A stretch of DNA of 64,000 nucleotides from assembly GCF_022965805.1 (NCBI RefSeq), contig NW_027331376.1, positions 1 through 64,000 on the forward strand, written 5' to 3'. The notes under the pieces were generated by a model. The model was not told where the DNA came from, did no database searches, and saw nothing but the letters and a program-made list of their open reading frames with translations. Both the position numbers and the translations under genes were made by a program. This document shows positions 13,097 to 25,576 of this stretch, in pieces (within the stretch, counting starts at the first letter, position 1; every line of letters begins with the position of its first letter). This DNA comes from Primulina eburnea. Taxonomy: Eukaryota; Streptophyta; Magnoliopsida; Lamiales; Gesneriaceae.

Positions 13097-14708
13097 CACA
13101 TAAAGTTGTAATCTACAACTTGTCATCCTCAAACGGATGGACAAACTGAAGTTGTCAATAGAACTTTTGGGTACACTTTTGCGTGCTATTCTTAAAAAGA
13201 ACTTGGAATGACATTTCTATGTACTTTATTTTGGGGTTGCCTAGGACTAAGAAGGGGAGAGATTCTATTTTTGGATTACTTTATGGGCTAAACTTTGCAC
13301 AATAAACTTTGGGTACACTTTCGCGTGCTATTCTTTAAAGAACTTGGATTGACATTTCTATGGACTTTATTTGGGGTTGCCTAGGACTAAGAAGGGGAAG
13401 GATTATATTTATGGATTACTTTATGGGCTAAACTTGGCACAATATTGTTGTATCTACTATAAGAAGGGAAGGGATTATATTTATGGATTACTTTATGGGC
13501 TAAACTTTGCACAATAAAGTTGTAATCTACTACTTGTCATCCTCAAACGGATGGACAAACTGAAGTTGTAAATAGAACTTTGGGAACACTTTTGCGTGCT
13601 ATTCTTAAAAGAACTTGGATTGACATTTCTATGGACTTTATTTTGGGGTTGCCTAGGACTTAGAAGGGGAGGGATTCTATTTATTGATTACTTTATGGGC
13701 TAAACTTTGCACAATAAAGTTGTAATCTACTACTTGTCATCCTCAAACGGATGGACAAACTGAAGTTGTAAATATAACTTTGGGAACACTTTTGCGTGCT
13801 ATTCTTAAAAGAACTTGGATTGACATTTCTATGGAATTTATTTTGGGGTTGCCTAGGACTAAGAAGGGGAGGGATTATATTTATGGATTACTTTATGGGC
13901 TAAACTTTGCACAATAAAGTTGTAATCTACTACTTGTCATCCTCAAACGGATGGACAAACTGAAGTTGTAAATAGAACTTTGGGAACACTTTTGCGTGCT
14001 ATTCTTAAAAGAACTTGGATTGACATTTCTATGGACTTTATTTTGGGGTTGCCTAGGACTAAGAAGGGGAGGGATTCTATTTATGGATTACTTTATGGGC
14101 TAAACTTTGCACAATAAAGTTGTAATCTACTACTTGTCATCCTCAAACGGATGGACAAACTGAAGTTGTAAATAGAACTTTGGGAACACTTTTGCGTGCT
14201 ATTCTTAAAAGAACTTGGATTGACATTTCTATGGACTTTATTTTGGGGTTGCCTAGGACTAAGAAGGGGAGGGATTCTATTTATGGATTACTTTATGGGC
14301 TAAACTTTGCACAATAAAGTTGTAACCTACTACTTGTCATCCTCAAACGAAGGACAAACTGAAGTTGTAAATAGAACTTTGGGAACACTTTTGCGTGTTA
14401 TTCTTAAAAAAACTTGGATTGACATTTCTATGGACTTTATTTGGGGTTGCGTTGGACTAAGAAGGGGAGGGATTATATTTATGGATTACTTTATGGGCTA
14501 AACTTTGCACATAAAGTTGTAATCTACAACTTGTCATCCTCAAACGGATGGACAAACTGAAGTTGTCAATAGAACTTTTGGGTACACTTTTGCGTGCTAT
14601 TCTTAAAAAGAACTTGGAATGACATTTCTATGTACTTTATTTTGGGGTTGCCTAGGACTAAGAAGGGGAGGGATTCTATTTTTGGATTACTTTATGGGCT
14701 AAACTTTG

Positions 14709-14724
14709 CACAATAAACTTTGGG
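14709..14724 (+). repeat. Internal-deletion junction CACAATAAACTTTGGG
   Basis: The monomer lacks about 90 bp between CACAATAAA and CTTTGGGTACAC, so the [10 protein letters not shown] portion is lost. It is always followed by the TTCGCG variant. The module recurs near 6617, 8475, 10017, 11884, 13300, 20005, 23010, 28005, 31010, 31748, 32488, 33236, 34655, 41033 and 49449. Confidence 0.8.
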
Positions 14725-14839
14725 TACACTTTCGCGTGCTATTATTAAAAGAACTTGGATTGACATTTCTATGGACTTTATTTTGCGGTTTCCTAGGACT
14801 AAGAAGGGGAGGGATTATATTTATGGATTACTTTATGGG

Positions 14840-14890
14840 CTAAACTTGGCACAATATTGTTGTATCTACTATAAGAAGGGGAGGGATTAT
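14840..14890 (+). repeat. Deletion variant TCTACTATAAGAAGG with ancestral-looking CTTGGCACA
   Basis: TCTACTA is joined directly to TAAGAAGGGGAGG, skipping the rest of the catalytic-Glu block and half of the first-Asp block. The upstream part often carries CTTGGCACA (Leu-Gly-Thr in the ancestral frame) instead of the common CTTTGCACA (Leu-Cys-Thr). It may therefore preserve an older monomer form. Similar modules lie near 6750, 7025, 10155, 10430, 12020 and 13440. Confidence 0.65.
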
Positions 14891-17800
14891 ATTTATGGAT
14901 TACTTTATGGGCTAAACTTTGCACAATAAAGTTGTAATCTACTACTTGTCATCCTCAAACGGATGGACAAACTGAAGTTGTAAATAGAACTTTGGGAACA
15001 CTTTTGCGTGCTATTCTTAAAAGAACTTGGATTGACATTTCTATGGACTTTATTTTGGGGTTGCCTATGACTAAGAAGGGGAGAGATTCTATTTATGGAT
15101 TACTTTATGGGCTAAACTTTGCACAATAAAGTTGTAATCTACTACTTGTCATCCTCAAACGGATGGACAAACTGAAGTTGTAAATAGAACTTTGGGAACA
15201 CTTTTGCGTGCTATTCTTAAAAGAACTTGGATTGACATTTCTATGGACTTTATTTTGGGGTTGCCTAGGACTAAGAAGGGGAGGGATTCTATTTATGGAT
15301 TACTTTATGGGCTAAACTTTGCACAATAAAGTTGTAATCTACTACTTGTCATCCTCAAACGGATGGACAAACTGAAGTTGTAAATATAACTTTTGGAACA
15401 CTTTTGCGTGCTATTCTTAAAAGAACTTGGATTGACATTTCTATGGACTTTATTTTGGGTTGCCTGGGACTAAGAAGGGGAGGGATTATATTTATGGATT
15501 ACTTTATGGGCTAAACTTTGCACAATAAAGTTGTAATCTACTACTTGTCATCCTCAAACGGATGGACAAACTGAAGTTGTCAATAGAACTTTGGGTACAT
15601 TTTTGCGTGCTATTCTTAAAAAGAACTTGGATTGACATTTCTATGGACTTTATTTTACTTTGGGAACACTTTTGCGTGCTATTCTTAAAAGAACTTGGAT
15701 TGACATTTCTATGGACTTTATTTTGGGGTTGCGTAGGACTAAGAAGGGGAGGGATTCTATTTATGGATTACTTTATGGGCTAAACTTTGCACAATAAAGT
15801 TGTAATCTACTACTTGTCATCCTCAAACGGATGGAAAAACTGAAGTTGTAAATAGAACTTTGGGAACACTTTTGCATGCTATTCTTAAAAAGAACTTGGA
15901 TTGACATTTCTATGGACTTTATTTTGGGGTTGCCTAGGACTAAGAAGGGAAGGGATTCTATTTTTGGATTACTTTATGGGCTAAACTTTGCTCAATATTT
16001 TTGTAATCTACCACTTGTCATCCTGAAACGGATGGACAAACTGAAGTTGTCAATAGAACTTTGGGTACACTTTTGCGTGCTATTCTTAAAAAGAACATGG
16101 ATTGACATTTCTATGGACTTTATTTTGGGGTTTCCTAGGACTAAGAAGGGGAGGGATTCTATTTTTGGATTACTTTATGGGCTAAACTTTGCACAATAAA
16201 GTTGTAATCTACTACTTGTCATCCTCAAACGGATGGACAAACTGAAGTTGTAAATAGAACTTTGGGAACACTTTTGCGTGCTATTCTTAAAAGAACTTGG
16301 ATTGACATTTCTATGGACTTTATTTTGGGGTTTCCTTGGACTAAGAAGGGGAGGGATTCTATTTATGGATTACTTTATGGGCTAAACTTTGCACAATAAA
16401 GTTGTAATCTACTACTTGTCATCCTCAAACGGATGGACAAACTGAAGTTGTAAATAGAACTTTGGGAACACTTTTGCGTGCTATTCTTAAAAAGAACTTG
16501 GATTGACATTTCTATGGACTTTATTTTGGGGTTGCCTTGGACTAAGAAGGGGAGGGATTATATTTATGGATTACTTTATGGGCTAAACTTTGCACAATAA
16601 AGTTGTAATCTACTACTTGTCATCCTCAAACGGATGGACAAACTGAAGTTGTAAATAGAACTTTGGGAACACTTTTGCGTGCTAATCTTAAAAAGAACTT
16701 GGATTGACATTTCTATGGATTTTATTTTGGGGTTGCCTAGTACTAAGAAGGGAAGGGATTCTATTTTTGATTACTTTATGGGCTAAACTTTGCTCAATAT
16801 TGTTGTAATCTACTACTTGTCATCCTCAAACGGATGGACAAACTGAAGTTGTCAATAGAACTTTGGGTACACTTTTGCGTTCTATTCTTAAAAAGAACTT
16901 GGATTGACATTTCTATGGACTTTATTTTGGGTTACCTAGGACTAAGAAGGGGAGGGATTGTATTTTTGGATTACTTTATGGGCTAAACTTTGCTCAATAT
17001 TGTTGTAATCTACTACTTGTCATCCTCAAAAGGATGGACAAACTGAAGTTGTCAATAAAACTTTGGGTACACTTTTGCGTGCTATTCTTAAAAAGAAAAT
17101 GGATTGACATTTCTATGGACTTTATTTTTTGGTTGCCTAGGACTAAGAAGGGGAGGGATTCTATTTTTGGATTACTTTATGGGCTAAACTTTGCACAATA
17201 AAGTTGTAATCTACTACTTGTCATCCTCAAACGGATGGACAAACTGAAGTTGTCAACAGAACTTTTGGGTACACTTTTGCGTGCTATTCTTAAAAAGAAC
17301 TTGGAATGACATTTCTATGTACTTTATTTTGGGGTTGCCTAGGACTAAGAAGGGGAGAGATTCTATTTTTGGATTACTTTATGGGCTAAACTTTGCACAA
17401 TAAAATTTCGGTACACTTTCGCGTGCTATTCTTAAAAGAACTTGGATTGACATTTCTATGGACTTTATTTTGGGGTTGCCTAGGACTAAGAAGGGGAGGG
17501 ATTATATTTATGGATTACTTTATGGGCTAAACTTTGCACAATATTGTTGTATCTACTATAAAAAGGGGAGGGATTATATTTATGGATTAGTTTATGGGCT
17601 AAACTTTGCACAATAAAGTTGTAATCTACTACTTGTCATCCTCAAACGGATGGACAAACTGAAGTTGTAAATAGAACTTTGGGTACACTTTTGCGTGCTA
17701 TTCTTAAAAAGAACTTGGATTGACATTTCTATGAACTTTATTTTGGGGTTGCCTAGGACTAAGAAGGGGAGGGATTCTATTTATGGATTACTTTATGGGC

Positions 17801-20670
17801 TAAACACTGCACAATAAAGTTGTAATCTACTACTTGTCATCCTCAAACGGATGGACAAACTGAAGTTGTAAATAGAACTTTGGGAACACTTTTGCGTGCT
17901 ATTCTTAAAAGAACTTGGATTGACATTTCTATGGACTTTATTTTGGTGTTGCCCAGGACTAAGAAGGGGAGGGATTCTATTTATGGATTACTTTATGGGC
18001 TAAACTTTGCACAATAAAGTTGTAATCTACTACTTGTCATCCTCAAACGGATGGACAAACTGAAGTTGTAAATAGAACTTTGGGAACACTTTTGCGTGCT
18101 ATTCTTAAAAAGAACTTGGATTGACATTTCTATGGACTTTATTTTGGGGTTGCCTAGGACTAAGAAGGGGAGGGATTCTATTTATGGATTACTTTATGGG
18201 CTAAACACTGCACAATAAAGTTGTAATCTACTACTTGTCATCCTCAAACGGATGGAAAAACTGAAGATGTAAATAGAACTTTGGGAACACTTTTGCTTGC
18301 TATTCTTAAAAGAACTTGGATTGACATTTCTATGGACTTTATTTTGGTGTTGCCTAGGACTAAGAAGGGGAGGGATTCTATTTATGGATTACTTTATGGG
18401 CTAAACTTTGCACAATAAAGTTGTAATCTACTACTTGTCATCCTCAAACGGATGGACAAACTGAAGTTGTAAATAGAACTTTGGGAACACTTTTGCGTGC
18501 TATTCTTAAAAAGAACTTGGATTGACATTTCTATGGACTTTATTTTGGGGTTGCCTAGGACTAAGAAGGGGAGGGATTCTTAAAAGAACTTGGATTGACA
18601 TTTCTATGGACTTTATTTTGGGGTTGTCCTAGGACTAAGAAGGGGAGGGATTCTATTTTTGGATTATTTTATGGGCTAAACTTTGCTCAATATTGTTGTA
18701 ATCTACTACTTGTCATCCTCAAACGGATGGACAAACTGAAGTTGTAAATAGAACTTTGGGTACACTTTTGCGTGCCATTCTTTAAAAGAACTTGGATTGA
18801 CATTTCTATGGACTTTATTTTGGGGTTGTCTAGGACTAAGAAGGGGAGGGATTCTATTTTTGGATTACTTTATGGGCTAAACTTTGCTAACTGAAGTTGT
18901 AAAAGACTTTGGGCTAAAATTTGCACATATTGTTGTAATCTACTACTTGTCATCCTCAAACGGATGGACAAACTGAAGTTGTCAATAGAACTTTGGGTAC
19001 ACTTTTGCGTGCTATTCTTAAAAAGAACTTGGATTGACATTTCTATGGACTTTATTTTGGGGTTGCCTAGGACTAAGAAGCGGAGGGATTCTATTTTTGG
19101 ATTACTTTACGGGCTAAACTTTGCTCAATATTGTTGTAATCTACTACTTGTCATCCTCAAACGGATGGACAAACTGAAGTTGTAAATAGAACTTTGGGTA
19201 CACTTTTGCGTGCTATTCTTAAAAGAACTTGGAATGACATTTCTATGGACTTTATTTTGGGGTTGCCTAGGACTAAGAAGGGGAGGGATTATATTTTTGG
19301 ATTACTTTATGGGCTAAACTTTGCTCAATATTTTTGAAATCTACTACTTGTCATCCTCAAACGGATGGACAAACTGAAGTTGTAAATAGAACTTTGCGAA
19401 CACTTTTGCGTGCTATTCTTAAAAAGAACTTGGATTGACATTTCTATGGACTTTATTTTGGTGTTGCCTAGGACTAAGAAGGGGAGAGATTCTATTTTTG
19501 GATTACTTTATGGGCTAAACTTTGCACAATAAATTTGTAATCTACTACTTGTCATCCTCAAACGGATGGACAAACTGAAGTTGTCAATAGAACTTTTGGG
19601 TACACTTTTGCGTGCTATTCTTAAAAAGATCTTGGATTGACATTTCTATGGACTTTATTTTTGGGTTGCCTACGACTAAGAAGGGAGGGATTCTTAAAAG
19701 AACTTGGATTGACATTTCTATGGACTTTATTTTGGGGTTGCCTAGGACTAAGAAGGGGAGGGATTATATTTTTGGATTACTTTATGGGCTAAACTTTGCA
19801 CAATAAAGTTATAATCTACTACTTGTCATCCTCAAACGGATGGACAAAATGAAGTTGTCAATAGAACTTTTGGGTACACTTTTGCGTGCTATTCTTAAAA
19901 AGAACTTGGAATGACATTTCTATGTACTTTATTTTGGGGTTGCCTAGGACTAAGAAGGGGAGGGATTCTATTTTTGGATTACTTTATGGGCTAAACTTTG
20001 CACAATAAACTTTGGGTACACTTTCGCGTGCTATTCTTAAAAGAACTTGGATTGACATTTCTATGGACTTTATTTTGGGGTTGCCTAGGGCTAAGAAAGG
20101 GAGGGATTCTATTTATGGATTACTTTATGGGCTAAACTTTGCACAATAAAGTTGTAATCTATTACTTGTCATCCTCAAACGGATGGACAAACTGAAGTTG
20201 TAAATAGAACTTTGGGAACACTTTTGCGTGCTATTCTTAAAAGAACTTGGATTGACATTTCTATAAACTTTATTTTGGGGTTGCCTAGGACTAAGAAGGG
20301 GAGGGATTCTATTTATGGATTACTTTATGGGCTAAACTTTGCACAATAAAGTTGTAATCTACTACTTGTCATCCTCAAACGGATGGACAAACAGAAGTTG
20401 TAAATAGAACTTTGGGAACACTTTTGCGTGCTATTCTTAAAAAGAACTTGGATTGACATTTCTATGGACTTTATTTTGGGGTTGCCTTGGACTAAGAAGG
20501 GGAGGGATTATATTTATGGATTACTTTATGGGCTAAACTTTGCACATAAAGTTGTAATCTACAACTTGTCATCCTCAAACGGATGGACAAACTGAAGTTG
20601 TCAATAGAACTTTGGGTACACTTTTGCGTGCTATTCTTAAAAAGAACTTGGATTGACATTTCTATGGACT

Positions 20671-20685
20671 TTATTTTACTTTGGG
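20671..20685 (+). repeat. Internal-deletion junction TTATTTTACTTTGGG
   Basis: The first-Asp block is cut after GGACTTTATTTT and joined to the ACTTTGGGAACAC part of the catalytic-Glu block. This removes half of each block. The same junction is seen near 15655, 23680, 25670, 28677, 37865, 40017 and 41707, so it is a stable, amplified variant. Confidence 0.8.
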
Positions 20686-21356
20686 AACACTTTTGCGTGC
20701 TATTCTTAAAAGAACTTAGATTGACATTTCTATGGACTTTATTTTGGGGTTGCCTAGTACTAAGAAGGGGAGGGATTCTATTTATGGATTACTTTATGGG
20801 CTAAACTTTGCACAATAAAGTTGTAATCTACTACTTGTCATCCTCAAACGGATGGACAAACTGAAGTTGTAAATAGAACTTATGGAACACTTTTGCGTGC
20901 TATTCTTAAAAAGAACTTGGATTGACATTTCTATGGACTTTATTTTGGGGCTGCCTAGGACTAAGAAGGGAAGGGATTCTATTTTTGGATTACTTTATGG
21001 GCTAAACTTTGCTCAATATTGTTGTAATCTACTACTTGTCATCCTCAAACGGATGGACAAACTGAAGTTGTCAATAGAACTTTGGGTACACTTTTGCGTG
21101 CTATTCTTAAAAAGAACATGGATTGACATTTCTATGGACTTTATTTTGGGGTTGCCTAGGACTAAGAAGGGGAGGGATTCTATTTTTGGATTACTTTATG
21201 GGCTAAACTTTGCACAATAAAGTTGTAATCTACTACTTGTCATCCTCAAACGGATGGACAAACTGAAGTTGTAAATAGAACTTTGGGAACACTTTTGCGT
21301 GCTATTCTTAAAAAGAACTTGGATTGACATTTCTATGGACTTTATTTTGGGGTTGC

Positions 21357-21429
21357 CTAGGACTAAGAAGGGGAGGGATTCTTAAAAGAACTTGGATTGA
21401 CATTTCTATGGACTTTATTTTGGGGTTGC
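21357..21429 (+). repeat. 73-bp truncated monomer containing only the first-Asp block
   Basis: Here GGGATTCT is joined directly to TAAAAGAACTTGG, so the whole catalytic-Glu block is missing and two first-Asp blocks lie in tandem. The parents GATTCTATTT and GCTATTCTTAAAAG share ATTCT, consistent with deletion at a 5-bp microhomology. The same junction occurs near 18580, 19690, 22696, 24386, 26374, 27692, 29379, 30697, 33940, 35430, 36145 and 40720. It was mostly spread by higher-order amplification. Confidence 0.85.
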
Positions 21430-21684
21430 CTAGGACTAAGAAGGGGAGGGATTCTATTTTTGGATTATTTTATGGGCTAAACTTTGCTCAATATTGTTGT
21501 AATCTACTACTTGTCATCCTCAAACGGATGGACAAACTGAAGTTGTAAATAGAACTTTGGGTACACTTTTGCGTGCTATTCTTTAAAAGAACTTGGATTG
21601 ACATTTCTATGGACTTTATTTTGGGGTTGTCTAGGACTAAGAAGGGGAGGGATTCTATTTTTGGATTACTTTATGGGCTAAACT

Positions 21685-21722
21685 TTGCTAACTGAAGTTG
21701 TAAACAGAACTTTGGGCTAAAA
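21685..21722 (+). repeat. Double-junction variant TTGCTAACTGAAG ... TTTGGGCTAAAA
   Basis: AACTTTGCT is joined to AACTGAAGTTG. Shortly after, AACTTTGGG is joined back to CTAAAATTTGCAC. Two rearrangements therefore lie within about 40 bp. The module recurs in each higher-order copy (near 24690, 26680, 29690). Related forms occur near 18885, 35735, 36450, 37490, 38605 and 39645. Confidence 0.75.
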
Positions 21723-23588
21723 TTTGCACAATATTGTTGTAATCTACTACTTGTCATTCTCAAACGGATGGACAAACTGAAGTTGTCAATAGAACTTTGG
21801 GTACACTTTTGCGTGCTATTCTTAAAAAGAACTTGGATTGACATTTCTATGGACTTTATTTTGGGTTTGCCTAGGACTAAGAAGGGGAGGGATTCTATTT
21901 TTGGATTACTTTACGGGCTAAACTTTGCTCAATATTGTTGTAATCTACTACTTGTCATCCTCAAACGGATGGACAAACTGAAGTTGTAAATAGAACTTTG
22001 GGTACACTTTTGCGTGCTATTCTTAAAAGAACATGGAATGACATTTCTATGGACTTTATTTTGGGGTTGCCTAGGACTAAGAAGGGGAGGGATTATATTT
22101 TTGGATTACTTTATGGGCTAAACTTTGCTCAATATTGTTGAAATCTACTACTTGTCATCCTCAAACGGATGGACAAACTGAAGTTGTAAATAGAACTTTG
22201 GGAACACTTTTGCATGCTATTCTTAAAAATAACTTGGATTGACATTTCTATGGACTTTATTTTGGGGTTTCCTAGGACTAAGAAGAGAAGGAATTCTATT
22301 TTTGGATTACTTTATGGGCTAAACTTTGCTCAATATTGTTGTAATCTACTACTTGTCATCCTCAAACGGATGGACAAACTGAAGTTGTCAATAGAACTTT
22401 GGGTACACTTTTGCGTGCTATTCTTAAAAAGAACATGGATTGACATTTCTATGGACTTTATTTTGGGGTTGCCTAGGACTAAGAAGGGGAGGGATTCTAT
22501 TTTTGGATAACTTTATTGGCTAAACTTTGCACAATAAAGTTGTAATCTACTACTTGTCATCCTCAAACGGATGGACAAACTGAAGTTGTCAATAGAACTT
22601 TTGGGTACACTTTTGCGTGCTATTCTTAAAAAGATCTTGGATTGACATTTCTATGGACTTTATTTTTGGGTTGCCTAGGACTAAGAAGGGGAGGGATTCT
22701 TAAAAGAACTTGAATTGACATTTCTATGGACTTTATTTTGGGGTTGCCTAGGACTAAGAAGGGGAGGGATTATATTTTTGGATTACTTTATGGGCTAAAC
22801 TTTGCACAATAAAGTTATAATCTACTACTTGTCATCCTCAAACGGATGGACAAAATGAAGTTGTCAATAGAACTTTTGGGTACACTTTTGCGTGCTATTC
22901 TTAAAAAGAACTTGGAATGACATTTCTATGTACTTTATTTTGGGGTTGCCTAGGACTAAGAAGGGGAGGGATTCTATTTTTGGATTACTTTATGGGCTAA
23001 ACTTTGCACAATAAACTTTGGGTACACTTTCGCGTGCTATTCTTAAAAGAACTTGGATTGACATTTCTATGGACTTTATTTTGGGGTTGCCTAGGGCTAA
23101 GAAGGGGAGGGATTCTATTTATGGATTACTTTATGGGCTAAACTTTGCACAATAAAGTTGTAATCTACTACTTGTCATCCTCAAACGGATGGACAAACTG
23201 AAGTTGTAAATAGAACTTTGGGAACACTTTTGCGTGCTATTCTTAAAAGAACTTGGATTGACATTTCTATAAACTTTATTTTGGGGTTGTCTAGGACTAA
23301 GAAGGGGAGGGATTCTATTTATGGATTACTTTATGGGCTAAACTTTGCACAATAAAGTTGTAATCTACTACTTGTCATCCTCAAACGGATGGACAAACAG
23401 AAGTTGTAAATAGAACTTTGGGAACACTTTTGCGTGCTATTCTTAAAAAGAACTTGGATTGACGTTTCTATGGACTTTATTTTGGGGTTGCCTTGGACTA
23501 AGAAGGGGAGGGATTATATTTATGGATTACTTTATGGGCTAAACTTTGCACATAAAGTTGTAATCTACAACTTGTCATCCTCAAACGG

Positions 23589-25576
23589 ATGGACAAACTG
23601 AAGTTGTCAATAGAACTTTGGGTACACTTTTGCGTGCTATTCTTAAAAAGAACTTGGATTGACATTTCTATGGACTTTATTTTACTTTGGGAACACTTTT
23701 GCGTGCTATTCTTAAAAGAACTTAGATTGACATTTCTATGGACTTTATTTTGGGGTTGCCTAGTACTAAGAAGGGGAGGGATTCTATTTATGGATTACTT
23801 TATGGGCTAAACTTTGCACAATAAAGTTGTAATCTACTACTTGTCATCCTCAAACGGATGGACAAACTGAAGTTGTAAATAGAACTTATGGAACACTTTT
23901 GCGTGCTATTCTTAAAAAGAACTTGGATTGACATTTCTATGGACTTTATTTTGGGGCTGCCTAGGACTAAGAAGGGAAGGGATTCTATTTTTGGATTACT
24001 TTATGGGCTAAACTTTGCTCAATATTGTTGTAATCTACTACTTGTCATCCTCAAACGGATGGACAAACTGAAGTTGTCAATAGAACTTTGGGTACACTTT
24101 GGCGTGCTATTCTTAAAAAGAACATGGATTGACATTTCTATGGACTTTATTTTGGGGTTGCCTAGGACTAAGAAGGGGAGGGATTCTATTTTTGGATTAC
24201 TTTATGGGCTAAACTTTGCACAATAAAGTTGTAATCTACTACTTGTCATCCTCAAACGGATGGACAAACTGAAGTTGTAAATAGAACTTTGGGAACACTT
24301 TTGCGTGCTATTCTTAAAAAGAACTTGGATTGACATTTCTATGGACTTTATTTTGGGGTTGCCTAGGACTAAGAAGGGGAGGGATTCTTAAAAGAACTTG
24401 GATTGACATTTCTATGGACTTTATTTTGGGGTTGCCTAGGACTAAGAAGGGGAGGGATTCTATTTTTGGATTATTTTATGGGCTAAACTTTGCTCAATAT
24501 TGTTGTAATCTACTACTTGTCATCCTCAAACGGATGGACAAACTGAAGTTGTAAATAGAACTTTGGGTACACTTTTGCGTGCTATTCTTTAAAAGAACTT
24601 GGATTGACATTTCTATGGACTTTATTTTGGGGTTGTCTAGGACTAAGAAGGGGAGGGATTCTATTTTTGGATTACTTTATGGGCTAAACTTTGCTAACTG
24701 AAGTTGTAAACAGAACTTTGGGCTAAAATTTGCACAATATTGTAGTAATCTACTACTTGTCATTCTCAAACGGATGGACAAACTGAAGTTGTCAATAGAA
24801 CTTTGGGTACACTTTTGCGTGCTATTCTTAAAAAGAACTTGGATTGACATTTCTATGGACTTTATTTTGGGGTTGCCTAGGACTAAGAAGGGGAGGGATT
24901 CTATTTTTGGATTACTTTACGGGCTAAACTTTGCTCAATATTGTTGTAATCTACTACTTGTCATCCTCAAACGGATGGACAAACTGAAGTTGTAAATAGA
25001 ACTTTGGGTACACTTTTGCGTGCTATTCTTAAAAGAACATGGAATGACATTTCTATGGACTTTATTTTGGGGTTGCCTAGGACTAAGAAGGGGAGGGATT
25101 ATATTTTTGGATTACTTTATGGGCTAAACTTTGCTCAATATTGTTGAAATCTACTACTTGTCATCCTCAAACGGATGGACAAACTGAAGTTGTAAATAGA
25201 ACTTTGGGAACACTTTTGCATGCTATTTCTTAAAAATAACTTGGATTGACATTTCTATGGACTTTATTTTGGGGTTGCCTAGGACTAAGAAGAGAAGGAT
25301 TCTATTTTTGGATTACTTTATGGGCTAAACTTTGCTCAATATTGTTGTAATCTACTACTTGTCATCCTCAAACGGATGGACAAACTGAAGTTGTCAATAG
25401 AACTTTGGGTACACTTTTGCGTGCTATTCTTAAAAAGAACATGGATTGACATTTCTATGGACTTTATTTTGGGGTTGCCTAGGACTAAGAAGGGGAGGGA
25501 TTCTATTTTTGGATAACTTTATGGGCTAAACTTTGCACAATAAAGTTGTAATCTACTACTTGTCATCCTCAAACGG
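23589..25576 (+). repeat. Higher-order repeat copy 2, shortened (1988 bp)
   Basis: The landmarks of copy 1 recur at offset 3006: 23589, 23888, 24330 and 24774. The block then ends about 1017 bp early. It lacks the segment equivalent to roughly 22575-23588 of copy 1, about five monomers, and passes directly into copy 3. A G in CACTTTGGCGTGC is shared with copy 3 but not with copies 1 and 4, so copies 2 and 3 are sisters. Unequal exchange between monomers is the likely cause of the loss. Confidence 0.82.

Larger units (their letters stand above)
13097..20582 (+). repeat. Mixed satellite domain between the 3.4-kb and 3.0-kb repeats
   Basis: The first part consists of class A monomers. Class B monomers appear from about 15560 onward, with increasing TATTTTTGG and CTCAATATTG variants. 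A segment at 15562-16200 resembles the start of the downstream 3.0-kb unit at 20583-21220. The stretch at about 18960-20582 resembles the end of that unit. The domain therefore looks like a rearranged, partial forerunner of the higher-order repeat. No non-satellite sequence is seen. Confidence 0.7.
20583..23588 (+). repeat. Higher-order repeat copy 1 (3006 bp)
   Basis: This is a block of about 15 full and truncated monomers that recurs downstream with the same internal order of variants. Landmarks are the TTATTTTACTTTGGG junction at 20671, the truncated monomer at 21357-21429, the TTGCTAACTGAAG junction at 21685, and the ATGGAACAC variant at 20882. The next block starts exactly 3006 bp later, at 23589. 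Its start at a GGATGGACAAACTG landmark is arbitrary. Confidence 0.85.
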